Below the pieces are notes generated by a model that saw nothing but the letters and a program-made list of their open reading frames with translations, was not told the DNA's origin and searched no databases. The position numbers were made by a program, and so were the translations under genes. A stretch of DNA of 64,000 bases from Stenotrophomonas maltophilia (GTDB taxonomy: Bacteria; Pseudomonadota; Gammaproteobacteria; Xanthomonadales; Xanthomonadaceae), in the NCBI RefSeq assembly GCF_002799245.1, contig NZ_NEQV01000004.1:372001-436000 (forward strand), read 5' to 3'. This document shows, one piece after another, positions 56,243 through 64,000 of this stretch (position 1 is its first letter; each line of letters starts with the position of its first letter).

Positions 56243-57748
56243 ATGACTGTTGCAGCGCCCCGTATCCGCATGCTGATCGATGGCCAGTTCGTTGAATCGG
56301 CTACTTCCCATTGGCAGGACGTGATCAATCCGGCCACCCAGGACGTGCTGGCCAAGGTGCCGTTCGCCACCACCGGCGAAGTGGACGCCGCCGTCGCCGC
56401 CGCCAAGGAAGCCTTCAAGACCTGGCGCAAGACCCCGATCGGCACCCGCGCGCGCATCTTCCTGAAGTACCAGCAGTTGATCCGCGAGAACATGAGCGAG
56501 CTGGCCCACATCCTGACCGCCGAACAGGGCAAGACCCTGCCGGATGCGGAAGGCGATGTGTTCCGCGGGCTGGAAGTGGTCGAGCATGCGGCCGCCATCG
56601 GCAACCTGCAGCTGGGCGAGCTGGCCAACAACGTGGCCACGGGCGTGGACACCTACTCGATCATGCAGCCGCTGGGCGTGTGCGCCGGCATCACCCCGTT
56701 CAACTTCCCGGCGATGATCCCGCTGTGGATGTTCCCGATGGCGATTGCCACGGGCAACACCTTCATCCTCAAGCCGTCCGAGCAGGACCCGATGGTCACC
56801 ATGCGCCTGGTCGAGCTGGCCCTGGAAGCGGGCATTCCGAAGGGCGTGCTGAACGTTGTCCACGGTGGCGAAGAAGTGGTCAACGCCATCTGCGACCACC
56901 CGGACATCAAGGCCGTGTCGTTCGTCGGTTCCACCCGCGTCGGCACCCACGTCTACAACCGCGCCTCGCTGGCCGGCAAGCGCGTGCAGTGCATGATGGG
57001 CGCCAAGAACCACGCCGTGGTGCTGCCGGACGCCAACAAGGAACAGACCCTCAACGCGATGGTCGGTGCCGCCTTCGGTGCCGCGGGCCAGCGCTGCATG
57101 GCCGCTTCCACGCTGGTGCTGGTCGGTGAAGCGCGCAACTGGGTGCCGGACCTGGTGGCCAAGGCCCAGACCCTGAAGGTCAGCGCCGGCACCGTGTCCG
57201 GCACCGACGTCGGGCCGGTCATTTCCTGCAGTGCCCGCGAGCGCGTGGAAGGCCTGATCGCCTCGGGCGTGGAGCAGGGCGCCAGGCTGGTGCTCGATGG
57301 CCGCAAGCCGCAGGTGGATGGTTTCGAGAAGGGCAACTTCGTCGGCCCGACCATCTTTGCCGGTGTCACCACCGACATGCGCATCTACCAGGAAGAAATC
57401 TTCGGGCCGGTGCTGGTCATCCTCGAAGCAGAAACGCTGGAAGACGCCATCGCGATGGTCAACAGCAACCCGAACGGCAACGGCACCGCACTGTTCACCC
57501 AGTCCGGCGCCGCCGCGCGCAAGTTCCAGGAAGACATCGACGTCGGCCAGGTCGGCATCAACGTGCCGATCCCGGTGCCGGTGCCGCTGTTCTCGTTCAC
57601 CGGTTCGCGCGCCTCCAAGCTGGGCGACCTGGGCCCGTACGGCAAGCAGGTGGTGCTGTTCTACACCCAGACCAAGACCGTCACCGCACGCTGGTTCGAT
57701 GACGAAACGCTGAGCCACGGCGTCAACACCACGATCAGCCTGAAGTAA
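56243..57748 (+). CDS. mmsA: Methylmalonate-semialdehyde dehydrogenase (CoA-acylating)
   Basis: Converts methylmalonate semialdehyde to propionyl-CoA, last step of valine breakdown. The 501-aa protein is an aldehyde dehydrogenase: [31 protein letters not shown] (Lys of cofactor site), [10 protein letters not shown], and the nucleophile in [12 protein letters not shown] with the cysteine at about residue 285. The [13 protein letters not shown] stretch is characteristic of MMSDH. Operon-first gene of mmsA-acadM-ech-hibch-mmsB; the next start is 14 bp after the stop. Confidence 0.95.
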   Translation: MTVAAPRIRMLIDGQFVESATSHWQDVINPATQDVLAKVPFATTGEVDAAVAAAKEAFKTWRKTPIGTRARIFLKYQQLIRENMSELAHILTAEQGKTLPDAEGDVFRGLEVVEHAAAIGNLQLGELANNVATGVDTYSIMQPLGVCAGITPFNFPAMIPLWMFPMAIATGNTFILKPSEQDPMVTMRLVELALEAGIPKGVLNVVHGGEEVVNAICDHPDIKAVSFVGSTRVGTHVYNRASLAGKRVQCMMGAKNHAVVLPDANKEQTLNAMVGAAFGAAGQRCMAASTLVLVGEARNWVPDLVAKAQTLKVSAGTVSGTDVGPVISCSARERVEGLIASGVEQGARLVLDGRKPQVDGFEKGNFVGPTIFAGVTTDMRIYQEEIFGPVLVILEAETLEDAIAMVNSNPNGNGTALFTQSGAAARKFQEDIDVGQVGINVPIPVPVPLFSFTGSRASKLGDLGPYGKQVVLFYTQTKTVTARWFDDETLSHGVNTTISLK

Positions 57749-57762
57749 CGGCAGGAGCAGCC

Positions 57763-58929
57763 ATGAGCCACTCGATGACGACGGAACTGGAAGAAGCGCA
57801 GCAGGCGTACCGCGAGGCTGCGCGCGACTTCGCACAGGCCGAACTGGCGCCGCACGCCGCGCGATGGGATGCGGAGGGCATCTTTCCGCGCGAGGCGATC
57901 GCCAAGGCCGGTGAACTGGGCTTCTGCGGTCTGTACATGGACCCGGAAGTGGGCGGCAGCGGCTTGAGCCGACTGGACGCCGCCGTCGTCATCGAGGAGC
58001 TCGCCAATGTCGATCCATCGACCGCGGCCTACATCAGCATCCACAACATGGCCTCGTGGATGGTATCCAAGTGGGGCCAGCCGGCATTGCGCGATGCGTG
58101 GGGCCAGGACCTGGCCGCCGGCCTCAAACTGGCCTCGTACTGCCTGACCGAGCCGGGTGCCGGTTCCGATGCGGCCTCGCTGAAGACCACCGCCGTGCGC
58201 GATGGTGACTTCTACGTGCTGAACGGCTCCAAGGCCTTCATTTCCGGCGCCGGTGCCACCGAGCTGCTGGTGGTGATGGCGCGTACCGGCGGTGCCGGTG
58301 CAGGTGGCGTCAGCGCCATTGCAGTGCCGTCAGACCTGCCGGGCATCAGCTTCGGCCGCAAGGAAGAGAAGATGGGCTGGAACAGCCAGCCCACCCGCGG
58401 CATCACCTTCGAGAACGTCCGCGTGCCGGTCAGCCACCTTCTGGGAGAGGAAGGCGGCGGCTTCAAGCTGGCGATGAAGGGCCTGGATGGCGGCCGCATC
58501 AACATCGCCGCCTGCTCGCTGGGTGCCGCGCAGGGTGCGCTGGATGCTGCACGCCGCTACATGGGCGAGCGCCGCCAGTTCGGCAAGGCGCTGGCCGAGT
58601 TCCAGGCGCTGCAGTTCAAGCTGGCCGACATGGTTACCCAGCTGGTGGCCGCACGGCAGATGGTGCACACCGCCGCACGCAAGCTCGATGCCGGTGCCAG
58701 TGATGCCAACGTGTGGTGCGCGATGGCCAAGCGCTTCGCCACCGATGCTGGCTTCAACGTCTGCAATGAAGCGCTGCAGATCCATGGTGGCTACGGCTAC
58801 ATCCGCGAGTACCCGATCGAGCGCCTGCTGCGTGACTGCCGCGTGCACCAGATCCTGGAAGGCACCAACGAGATCATGCGGGTGATCGTTGCCCGTCACC
58901 TGCTCAACACCGAAGAGGAACTGCGATGA
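57763..58929 (+). CDS. Isobutyryl-CoA dehydrogenase (acyl-CoA dehydrogenase)
   Basis: A 388-aa FAD enzyme that oxidises isobutyryl-CoA to methacrylyl-CoA. Motifs: YMDPEVGGSGLSRLDAAVV, YCLTEPGAGSDAASLKTTAV, MGWNSQPTRGITFENVRVPV (typical of the ACAD8 group), MGERRQFGKALAEFQALQFK, and QIHGGYGYIREYPIERLLRD. The Glu in the late helix RVHQILEGTNEIMR fits the catalytic base position. It overlaps the enoyl-CoA hydratase start by 4 bp. Substrate choice is from operon context. Confidence 0.9.
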   Translation: MSHSMTTELEEAQQAYREAARDFAQAELAPHAARWDAEGIFPREAIAKAGELGFCGLYMDPEVGGSGLSRLDAAVVIEELANVDPSTAAYISIHNMASWMVSKWGQPALRDAWGQDLAAGLKLASYCLTEPGAGSDAASLKTTAVRDGDFYVLNGSKAFISGAGATELLVVMARTGGAGAGGVSAIAVPSDLPGISFGRKEEKMGWNSQPTRGITFENVRVPVSHLLGEEGGGFKLAMKGLDGGRINIAACSLGAAQGALDAARRYMGERRQFGKALAEFQALQFKLADMVTQLVAARQMVHTAARKLDAGASDANVWCAMAKRFATDAGFNVCNEALQIHGGYGYIREYPIERLLRDCRVHQILEGTNEIMRVIVARHLLNTEEELR

Positions 58930-59723
58930 AGGATTGGCGTACCCAGGAGCACGTGGGCCTGAAGGTCGAGGTTGATGGCCACACCGCCGTGGTCACCCTG
59001 AACAACCCGCCGGCGCATACCTGGACCGTGCACAGCCTGTCGGCGCTGCGCGACCTGGTCGGTGCGCTCAACGCGGACCGCGACATCTACGCGCTGGTGA
59101 TCACCGGTGACGGCGAGAAGTTCTTCTCCGCCGGTGCCGATCTCAATCAGTTCGCCTCCGGCGACAAGGCTGCCGCACGCGAAGCCGCGCGCCGCTTCGG
59201 TGAAGCCTTCGAAGCGCTGTCGGCATTCCGTGGCGTGTCGATCGCCGCGATCAATGGCTACGCCATGGGCGGTGGCCTGGAATGCGCGTTGGCCTGTGAC
59301 CTGCGCATCATCGAAGACCACGCCCAGGTCGCGCTGCCGGAGGCCACTGTCGGCCTGCTGCCGTGCGCCGGTGGTACCCAGAACCTGCCGCGCCTGGTCG
59401 GCGAGGGCTGGGCCAAGCGCATGATCCTGCTGGGTGAGCGCATCAACGCCGAGACCGCACTGCGCATCGGCCTGGCCGAGGAAAAGGTCGGCAAGGGCGA
59501 AGCCAAGGCACTGGCACTTGAGTGGGCGAAGAAGGCCGGCAAGCAGAGCCCGACCAGCATCGCCGCCTGCAAGACCCTGGTGCAGTCCACCCGCACCGGT
59601 ACCCACGCGTCGGCGCTGGTGGCTGAACGCGAAGCGTTTGTCGACCTGTTCGACACCGCCGACCAGGTTGAGGGTGTGACTGCCTTCCTGGAAAAGCGCG
59701 CCGCGCAGTGGAAGAACGCATGA
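58926..59723 (+). CDS. Enoyl-CoA hydratase of the valine operon
   Basis: A 265-aa crotonase-fold enzyme that probably hydrates methacrylyl-CoA to 3-hydroxyisobutyryl-CoA. Motifs: oxyanion holes in FFSAGADLNQFASGD and YAMGGGLECALACDLRIIED, then ATVGLLPCAGGTQNLPRLVG with the catalytic Glu region. It overlaps both neighbours by 4 bp, so the operon is tightly coupled. Other crotonase activities cannot be excluded from sequence alone. Confidence 0.9.
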   Translation: MKDWRTQEHVGLKVEVDGHTAVVTLNNPPAHTWTVHSLSALRDLVGALNADRDIYALVITGDGEKFFSAGADLNQFASGDKAAAREAARRFGEAFEALSAFRGVSIAAINGYAMGGGLECALACDLRIIEDHAQVALPEATVGLLPCAGGTQNLPRLVGEGWAKRMILLGERINAETALRIGLAEEKVGKGEAKALALEWAKKAGKQSPTSIAACKTLVQSTRTGTHASALVAEREAFVDLFDTADQVEGVTAFLEKRAAQWKNA

Positions 59724-60895
59724 GCACCGACACCGTTGCCGACGACGCACCGGTGCTGTTTGAAGAGCGCGCAGCCGGCAATGGCGCGCGCATCGGCATC
59801 GCCACGCTCAATGCGCCGCGTACGCTCAACGGCTTCTCGCTGCCGATGGCGCACCTGCTGCTGAAACAGTTGAATGCCTGGGCCGACGACGACGGCATCG
59901 CCATGGTGGTGCTGCAGGGTGCTGGCGAAAAGGCGTTCTGCGCCGGTGGCGATCTGCACAGCCTGTACCAGAGCATGGTCGCCTTCCGCGAGGCCGGCCG
60001 CAGTGACATCCGCGAGAACGACTACGCGGCCGAGTTCTTCGACGTCGAGTACCGCGTCGACTACCTCATCCACACCTACGCCAAGCCGATCCTGTGCTGG
60101 GGCCATGGCATCGTGATGGGCGGCGGCATCGGCCTGATGTCCGGCGCCAGCCATCGCGTGGTCAGCGAGCGCTCCAAGCTGGCCTTCCCGGAGATCACCG
60201 TCGGCCTGTTCCCCGATGTCGGTGGCAGCTGGCTGCTGCCGCGCGTGCCGGGCAAAGGTGGCCTGTTCCTGGCCCTGACCGGCGCGCTGCTCAATCCGGG
60301 CGACGCGATCTACGCCGGTCTGGCTGATGTGCACGTGGCCGAGGAACGCCGCAGCGCGGTGTTCGATGCGCTGCTGCAGGTGGCCTGGTCGCGCGATCCT
60401 GCACACAACCACGAACGCCTGACCCATCTGCTGCAGTCGCATGCCAGCGACGCCGCCACCGGCCCGCTGCTGGCCAATGCGGCGCAGGTTGATGCGTTGT
60501 GCGAAGGCGATGACCTGCAGGCCATCGTTGCGCGCATTGCCGGTCTGCAGACCGACGATGCCTGGTTGCAGGCGGCACAGAAGACCCTCGCCGCCGGTGC
60601 ACCGGGTTCGGCACGATTGTCGTACGAACTGCAGCGTCGCAGTGCCGGGCAGGACCTGGCTGCGATCTATCGCCTGGAGTACATCGTCGCCCTGCATTGC
60701 GCCGCCCACGGTGATTTCACCGAAGGCATCCGCGCGCTGCTGATCGACAAGGACCGCAATCCGCAGTGGAAGCCGGCCACCCTGGCCGACGCCACCGGCG
60801 CGTGGGCCGACACTTTCTTCGCTTCCCCCTGGGCCGATGCCGCGCACCCGCTGGCCGACCTGGGCACTCCCCTTGTTGAAAGGAGCCTTGCATGA
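59720..60895 (+). CDS. 3-hydroxyisobutyryl-CoA hydrolase
   Basis: A 391-aa crotonase-superfamily hydrolase that releases CoA from 3-hydroxyisobutyryl-CoA. Motifs: FCAGGDLHSLYQSMVAF, HGIVMGGGIGLMSGASHRVV, FPEITVGLFPDVGGSWLLPR (the ITxGLFPDVG block is characteristic of HIBCH), and YELQRRSAGQDLAAIYRLEY. Length is much greater than simple hydratases because of the C-terminal part. ATG 59720 overlaps the upstream stop. Confidence 0.92.
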   Translation: MSTDTVADDAPVLFEERAAGNGARIGIATLNAPRTLNGFSLPMAHLLLKQLNAWADDDGIAMVVLQGAGEKAFCAGGDLHSLYQSMVAFREAGRSDIRENDYAAEFFDVEYRVDYLIHTYAKPILCWGHGIVMGGGIGLMSGASHRVVSERSKLAFPEITVGLFPDVGGSWLLPRVPGKGGLFLALTGALLNPGDAIYAGLADVHVAEERRSAVFDALLQVAWSRDPAHNHERLTHLLQSHASDAATGPLLANAAQVDALCEGDDLQAIVARIAGLQTDDAWLQAAQKTLAAGAPGSARLSYELQRRSAGQDLAAIYRLEYIVALHCAAHGDFTEGIRALLIDKDRNPQWKPATLADATGAWADTFFASPWADAAHPLADLGTPLVERSLA

Positions 60896-61782
60896 GCCGC
60901 ATTGCATTCATCGGGTTGGGCAACATGGGTGGCCCGATGGCCGCCAATCTGGTCAAGAACGGCCACACCGTGCGCGTGTTCGATCTGGTCCCGGCCGCGG
61001 TGCAGGCCGCCGTCGATGCCGGTGCCAGCGCGGCCGCATCGGCGCGCGAAACCCTCGCCGATGCCGAGGTCGTGATCTCGATGCTGCCGGCCAGCCGCCA
61101 CGTCGAAGGCGTGTACCTGGGCGACGACGGCATCCTCGCCGCGATCCCGGCCGGTGCGCTGGTCATCGACTGCAGCACGATCGCGCCGGCCAGCGCCCGC
61201 AAGGTCTCGGAAGCGGCCGCCGCGCGTGGCCTGCAGATGATCGACGCGCCGGTATCCGGCGGTACCGCCGGTGCCCAGGCCGGCACCCTGACCTTCATCG
61301 TCGGTGGCGAAGAGGATGCGCTGGAACGCGCACGTCCGGTGCTGCAGGCGATGGGCAGGAACATCTTCCACGTCGGCGCCAGCGGTGCCGGCCAGGTTGC
61401 CAAGCTGTGCAACAACATGGCGCTGGGCGTGATCATGGCGGTGACCGGCGAAGCCATCGCCCTCGGCGTGGCGCACGGGCTGGACCCGAAGGTGCTGTCG
61501 CAGATGATGGCGGTCAGTACCGGCCGCAGCTGGGCCACCGAAGTGTGCAACCCGTGGCCGGGCGTGCTGGAAAACGCGCCGGCCTCGCGCGGCTACAGTG
61601 GTGGCTTCGGCAGCGATCTGATGCTGAAGGACATGGGCCTGGCCGTGGAAGCGGCGATGAGTGTCGGCGCCTCGATTCCGCTGGGCGAAGTGGCCCGCAA
61701 CCTGTACTCGATGAACCACCAGGCCGGCCGCGGCAAGCTGGACTTCTCCAGCGTCGTGCAGCTCATCACGAGCGAGAAGTGA
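60892..61782 (+). CDS. mmsB: 3-hydroxyisobutyrate dehydrogenase
   Basis: NAD-dependent oxidation of 3-hydroxyisobutyrate to methylmalonate semialdehyde, the substrate of MmsA. The 296-aa protein has the Rossmann start [40 protein letters not shown] (substrate loop), and [20 protein letters not shown] with the catalytic Lys in [18 protein letters not shown] is the C-terminal end. It closes the operon with a 4-bp overlap to the hydrolase gene and is followed by a REP and two palindromes. Confidence 0.95.
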   Translation: MSRIAFIGLGNMGGPMAANLVKNGHTVRVFDLVPAAVQAAVDAGASAAASARETLADAEVVISMLPASRHVEGVYLGDDGILAAIPAGALVIDCSTIAPASARKVSEAAAARGLQMIDAPVSGGTAGAQAGTLTFIVGGEEDALERARPVLQAMGRNIFHVGASGAGQVAKLCNNMALGVIMAVTGEAIALGVAHGLDPKVLSQMMAVSTGRSWATEVCNPWPGVLENAPASRGYSGGFGSDLMLKDMGLAVEAAMSVGASIPLGEVARNLYSMNHQAGRGKLDFSSVVQLITSEK

Positions 61783-61785
61783 CCT

Positions 61786-61983
61786 GGTAGTGCCGGCCGC
61801 TGGCCGGCAACCTCATGCCCCCGTGCGGGACAACGAAGGTGGGATGGGCGGATGTTCGGTTTCGACCGGCATCCGCCCATTTTTTTGGGGTCGGATCCCT
61901 TTCGCATCGCGAAAGGGCTCTGACCCCGAAGACGCCGCGGTTGGGGTCAGAGCCCTTTGCCATTGGCCAAGGGATCCGACCCC
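61786..61983. repeat. REP and two GGGGTC...GACCCC palindromes, copies 6 and 7
   Basis: GGTAGTGCCGGCCGCTGGCC...GGCAACC (61786-61812) is followed by copy 6 (61887-61927, inner stem TTTCGC/GCGAAA, loop ATC) and copy 7 (61943-61983, inner stem TTTGCC/GGCCAA). A GGGATGGGCGGATG...CATCCGCCCATTTTTTT dyad (about 61841-61886) with a T run looks like the mmsB terminator. No gene is seen. Confidence 0.85.
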
Positions 61984-61992
61984 GGAGCCGCA

Positions 61993-62418
61993 TCAGGCAA
62001 CGATCAGGGTCACGTCGATGTTGCCGCGGGTGGCGTTGGAGTACGGGCACACGATGTGTGCCTTCTGCACCAGTTCTTCCACCTGCTCGCGCGGCACGCC
62101 CGGCACGTTGATGGTCAGCTCGGCTTCGATGCCGAAACCGGTCGGGATCTGGCCGATGCCGACCTTGCCGGTGACGGTGGTGTCGGCCGGCAGTGCGACC
62201 TTGGCCTGGCCGGCCACGAACTTCAGCGCGCCCAGGAAGCAGGCCGAGTAGCCAGCGGCGAACAGCTGTTCCGGGTTGGTGCCCGGGCCACCGGCACCGC
62301 CCAGCTCGCGCGGGGTCGACAGCTGGATGTCCAGCACGTTGTCGGACGAGACGGAACGGCCTTCACGGCCGCCGGTGGAGGTGGCCTGGGCGGTATACAG
62401 AACCTTTTCGATGGACAT
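61993..62418 (-). CDS. ohr: Organic hydroperoxide resistance protein Ohr
   Basis: A 141-aa thiol peroxidase that reduces fatty-acid and organic hydroperoxides. The peroxidatic Cys is in [15 protein letters not shown] and the resolving Cys in [40 protein letters not shown] is the usual start. No ohrR gene is next to it in the window; CGTACG pairs at 62478-62483 and 62497-62502 upstream may be part of a control site but do not match the usual OhrR box. Confidence 0.95.
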   Translation of the reverse strand: MSIEKVLYTAQATSTGGREGRSVSSDNVLDIQLSTPRELGGAGGPGTNPEQLFAAGYSACFLGALKFVAGQAKVALPADTTVTGKVGIGQIPTGFGIEAELTINVPGVPREQVEELVQKAHIVCPYSNATRGNIDVTLIVA

Positions 62419-62529
62419 CGGGATGCTCCTGGTCAGTGGGTGGGTGTTGCGTTGGAGCCTACTTTGCCCGGTTTCTGCGTACGTTGGGTTGCAGTTCGTA
62501 CGAAAAACTTGATTGATCGTCCCGTCAGC

Positions 62530-63486
62530 CTAGATCGTCCATTCGCGGTCGGTGGTGAACATGATGGTCAGCCAGCGGTCCGGCGAGGCCTCGCCCAGCG
62601 CATCGCCGATTTCGTCGCGCAGCTGATCCCATTCCACCAACGGCCGCGGCGGGTCGTCCTCACGCACCACGAAGAACAGCTCGATCTGCTCGCCACGTCC
62701 CACCTGGGCGACGTAGCTGCGATGCTCGACGAAGCCGTGCCTGGCGACGATCGCGCGTGCCACCGCGTCCACGTGCGCCTGCAGTTCCGGCGGAGTGACC
62801 AGCAGGATGCCGGCCAGCGCCCGGCGCACGGTGCCGAGCGGGGCAATCATCACCAGCACGCAGACGAAGGCGAGGATGGCCGGGTCGATGTACGGCCCGA
62901 CCCAGGCCAGCGAGGTGCCCCGCACCAGCACGCCACCGAGGAAGGCCAGCAGATAGCAGGCTGACATGCTGGCGGCGATCACCCAGTTCTTGGCGTCCAG
63001 TGCGATGAACTCCGAACCAATGCGGCGGTTGGCGCGCAGCACGAACCCGGCCAGCGCACCTTCTCCGATGATCGACAACCCGGCGAAGGCGATGGCCGGA
63101 CCCAGCGCGATGTGGCGGCCGCCGGACATCAGCGCGTCCACTGCATTGACCAGCGCATACAGCGCCGCGCCGATCATCAGCGTGCCGCTCACCCCCAGCA
63201 CGATCGGCTCCAGGTGCCAGAAGCCCATGGTGAAGCGCTGGTTGAGCCGCGACTGCAGCGCGTCGGTGCTGGTCGACAGCGCGATCAGCCGCGCCACCAG
63301 CAGCGACAGCCAGGTCATCACCACGTCGATCAGGCCGTAGATGCCGTCGAAGATGATCAGCGAGGAGTTGGCCAGCAGGCCGAACACCACTGCCGCCGCG
63401 GCCAGCAGCAATGAGCCTGCGATGGACAGGCGCAGCACGCCCTGTTCGGTACGCGTATCGAAGAAGCGTTCGGTGGTGGCAGGCAT
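62530..63486 (-). CDS. Cation diffusion facilitator family transporter
   Basis: A 318-aa metal exporter with about six membrane helices: LLANSSLIIFDGIYGLIDVV has the Asp residues of the CDF metal site in helix 2, and VIAASMSACYLLAFLGGVLV and IDPAILAFVCVLVMIAPLGT carry helix 4-5. The C-terminal cytoplasmic domain VDAVARAIVARHGFVEHRSY follows. The ion cannot be assigned from this. Stop at 62530; the ohr leader lies to the left. ATG 63486. Confidence 0.85.
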   Translation of the reverse strand: MPATTERFFDTRTEQGVLRLSIAGSLLLAAAAVVFGLLANSSLIIFDGIYGLIDVVMTWLSLLVARLIALSTSTDALQSRLNQRFTMGFWHLEPIVLGVSGTLMIGAALYALVNAVDALMSGGRHIALGPAIAFAGLSIIGEGALAGFVLRANRRIGSEFIALDAKNWVIAASMSACYLLAFLGGVLVRGTSLAWVGPYIDPAILAFVCVLVMIAPLGTVRRALAGILLVTPPELQAHVDAVARAIVARHGFVEHRSYVAQVGRGEQIELFFVVREDDPPRPLVEWDQLRDEIGDALGEASPDRWLTIMFTTDREWTI

Positions 63487-63864
63487 GCGGAAATCCAGCG
63501 GGAAATGGGCTGCGGAAGCAGCGCGCTGCCATTCTATCCAGCCTGCAGCAGGGCGCCGTGACCGCACCCGCACAGCGTCTGGAAAAGTCACCAGACTGGT
63601 AACGGTTTGCGGATTGACGGGTGCACACCCGAAGCGTATCGTTTGTACCACGATGACATAGAAGCCTCCGGTGACCCCGGGGGCTTCTTTCGTTTGCGCC
63701 ATCGCGCGCTGCGAGGTCATCGCCACCGGCGCTGACGTTGCTGTAGCGGCCGTTCTGTTTTCCGCCCCGATCCTGCTTTTCCCGCGCCGTCCTGGTGACC
63801 GCGTGGGGCGCCGCCGTGCGCGCAGGGTCGGGGCACTCCACATCCATCAACGAAGGAGGATTCG
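63487..63864. other. 378-bp gap: strong promoter, terminator, then phage gene leader
   Basis: TTGACG (63614-63619), 17 bp, TATCGT (63637-63642) is a good promoter, and 18 bp later GAAGCC-TCCGG-TGAC-CCCGG-GGGCTTC (63661-63687) with T run is a terminator. A transcript of about 40-50 nt would be made. The rest is leader of the phage gene. No gene is seen. Confidence 0.55.
63661..63690 (+). terminator. Hairpin terminator before the phage gene
   Basis: GAAGCCTCCGG and CCGGGGGCTTC pair with one mismatch around TGACC, followed by TTT. GAAGCC...GGCTTC hairpins often follow capsid genes in prophages, which is an association, not proof. Confidence 0.6.
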
Positions 63865-64000
63865 ATGCCCCTGCTGACCCTTGAGCAGTGCCGTGCGCAC
63901 TGCCGTATCGACGGCGACTTTGACGACGCCATCCTGGGTGACCTGCTGGCTGCAGCCAGCGACGCAGCCGCGGCCTACCTGGGCCGCGAACTGTACGCCG
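63865..64000 (+). CDS. Phage head-tail connector protein (gp6-like), 5' part
   Basis: The 45 visible codons read MPLLTLEQCRAHCRIDGDFD, then DAILGDLLAAASDAAAAYLG with RELYA at the window edge. The pattern (TLEQxxxHxRIDGDxDD...LIxAAxxAAxxYLGRxL) is that of HK97 gp6/SPP1 gp15-type connectors that cap the portal. GAAGGAGG lies 5 nt before ATG 63865. It is the only phage gene in the window, so a prophage or remnant extends to the right; no capsid gene is present to the left. Confidence 0.8.
   Translation, partial: MPLLTLEQCRAHCRIDGDFDDAILGDLLAAASDAAAAYLGRELYA

Noticed and set aside
62478..62502. OhrR operator upstream of ohr
   Set aside because: Two CGTACG palindromes are present, but they do not match the known TACAATT-AATTGTA type box and no ohrR gene is adjacent in the window.
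63560..63700. tRNA gene as a prophage attachment site
   Set aside because: No cloverleaf with acceptor stem and T-arm sequence could be formed; only a promoter and a terminator hairpin were seen.

Overview
The window is high-GC chromosomal DNA from a gammaproteobacterium of the Xanthomonadaceae, most probably the Stenotrophomonas maltophilia complex. Two things point there. Intergenic gaps are full of GTAG-headed palindromes of the SMAG/REP type known from S. maltophilia, and several loci (putative modified-peptide locus with a cGMP-type cyclase, liu and mms operons, aceBA with a LysR regulator) have Xanthomonas/Stenotrophomonas layouts. No rRNA, tRNA, CRISPR array or intact insertion sequence was found.

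Layout. 0-11 kb is housekeeping: ddlA (cut by the left edge), ubiJ-ubiB, an O-methyltransferase, a TruC-type pseudouridine synthase, a seven-copy 100-bp REP array, a DUF2059 protein, arfB with an acyltransferase, an M3 peptidase lipoprotein, two small dehydroquinase-fold-like proteins and a signal peptidase I. 11-18 kb holds an MFS exporter, two LysR regulators and the glyoxylate-shunt pair aceB-aceA. 18-23.4 kb is the most unusual locus: a cyclic-nucleotide-binding GGDEF protein, a class III cyclase fused to a TM segment and TPR-like region, a 98-aa putative RiPP precursor and a SagB-like dehydrogenase. 23.4-29 kb is leucine/isovalerate catabolism (ivd, liuB, liuD) with a divergent TetR regulator. 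29-42.5 kb carries cytochrome c5, a secreted nuclease-like phosphatase, a DMT transporter, a hydrolase-zapE pair, nrdA-nrdB, LysE, a thioesterase, a sirtuin and an old yellow enzyme. 42.6-46.4 kb includes lower-GC accessory genes (a cysteine-rich mini-protein with a thioredoxin-like partner, and a NYN-domain protein) around a LysR gene and purU. 46.5-51 kb is NAD metabolism (pncA, nadV, nadM-Nudix) with queH between. 51-54.8 kb has a patatin-like protein with an internal membrane segment and a DUF1028 protein whose 5' end and upstream region are triplicated in tandem. 54.8-61.8 kb is valine/isobutyrate catabolism (mmsA, isobutyryl-CoA dehydrogenase, enoyl-CoA hydratase, 3-hydroxyisobutyryl-CoA hydrolase, mmsB) next to a divergent short-chain-acyl-CoA-type regulator. 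The end has ohr, a CDF transporter and the first codons of a phage head-tail connector, so a prophage or phage remnant lies to the right.

How it fits together. The liu and mms operons feed acetyl-CoA and propionyl-CoA, and the glyoxylate shunt lets acetyl-CoA support growth. The GGDEF-cyclase-peptide-dehydrogenase locus suggests coupling of cGMP/c-di-GMP signalling to a ribosomally made modified peptide. That coupling is an inference: the individual families are known, but the product and the link are not. A second intergenic theme is a family of GGGGTC...GACCCC palindromes with conserved ends and compensating variation in the inner stem.
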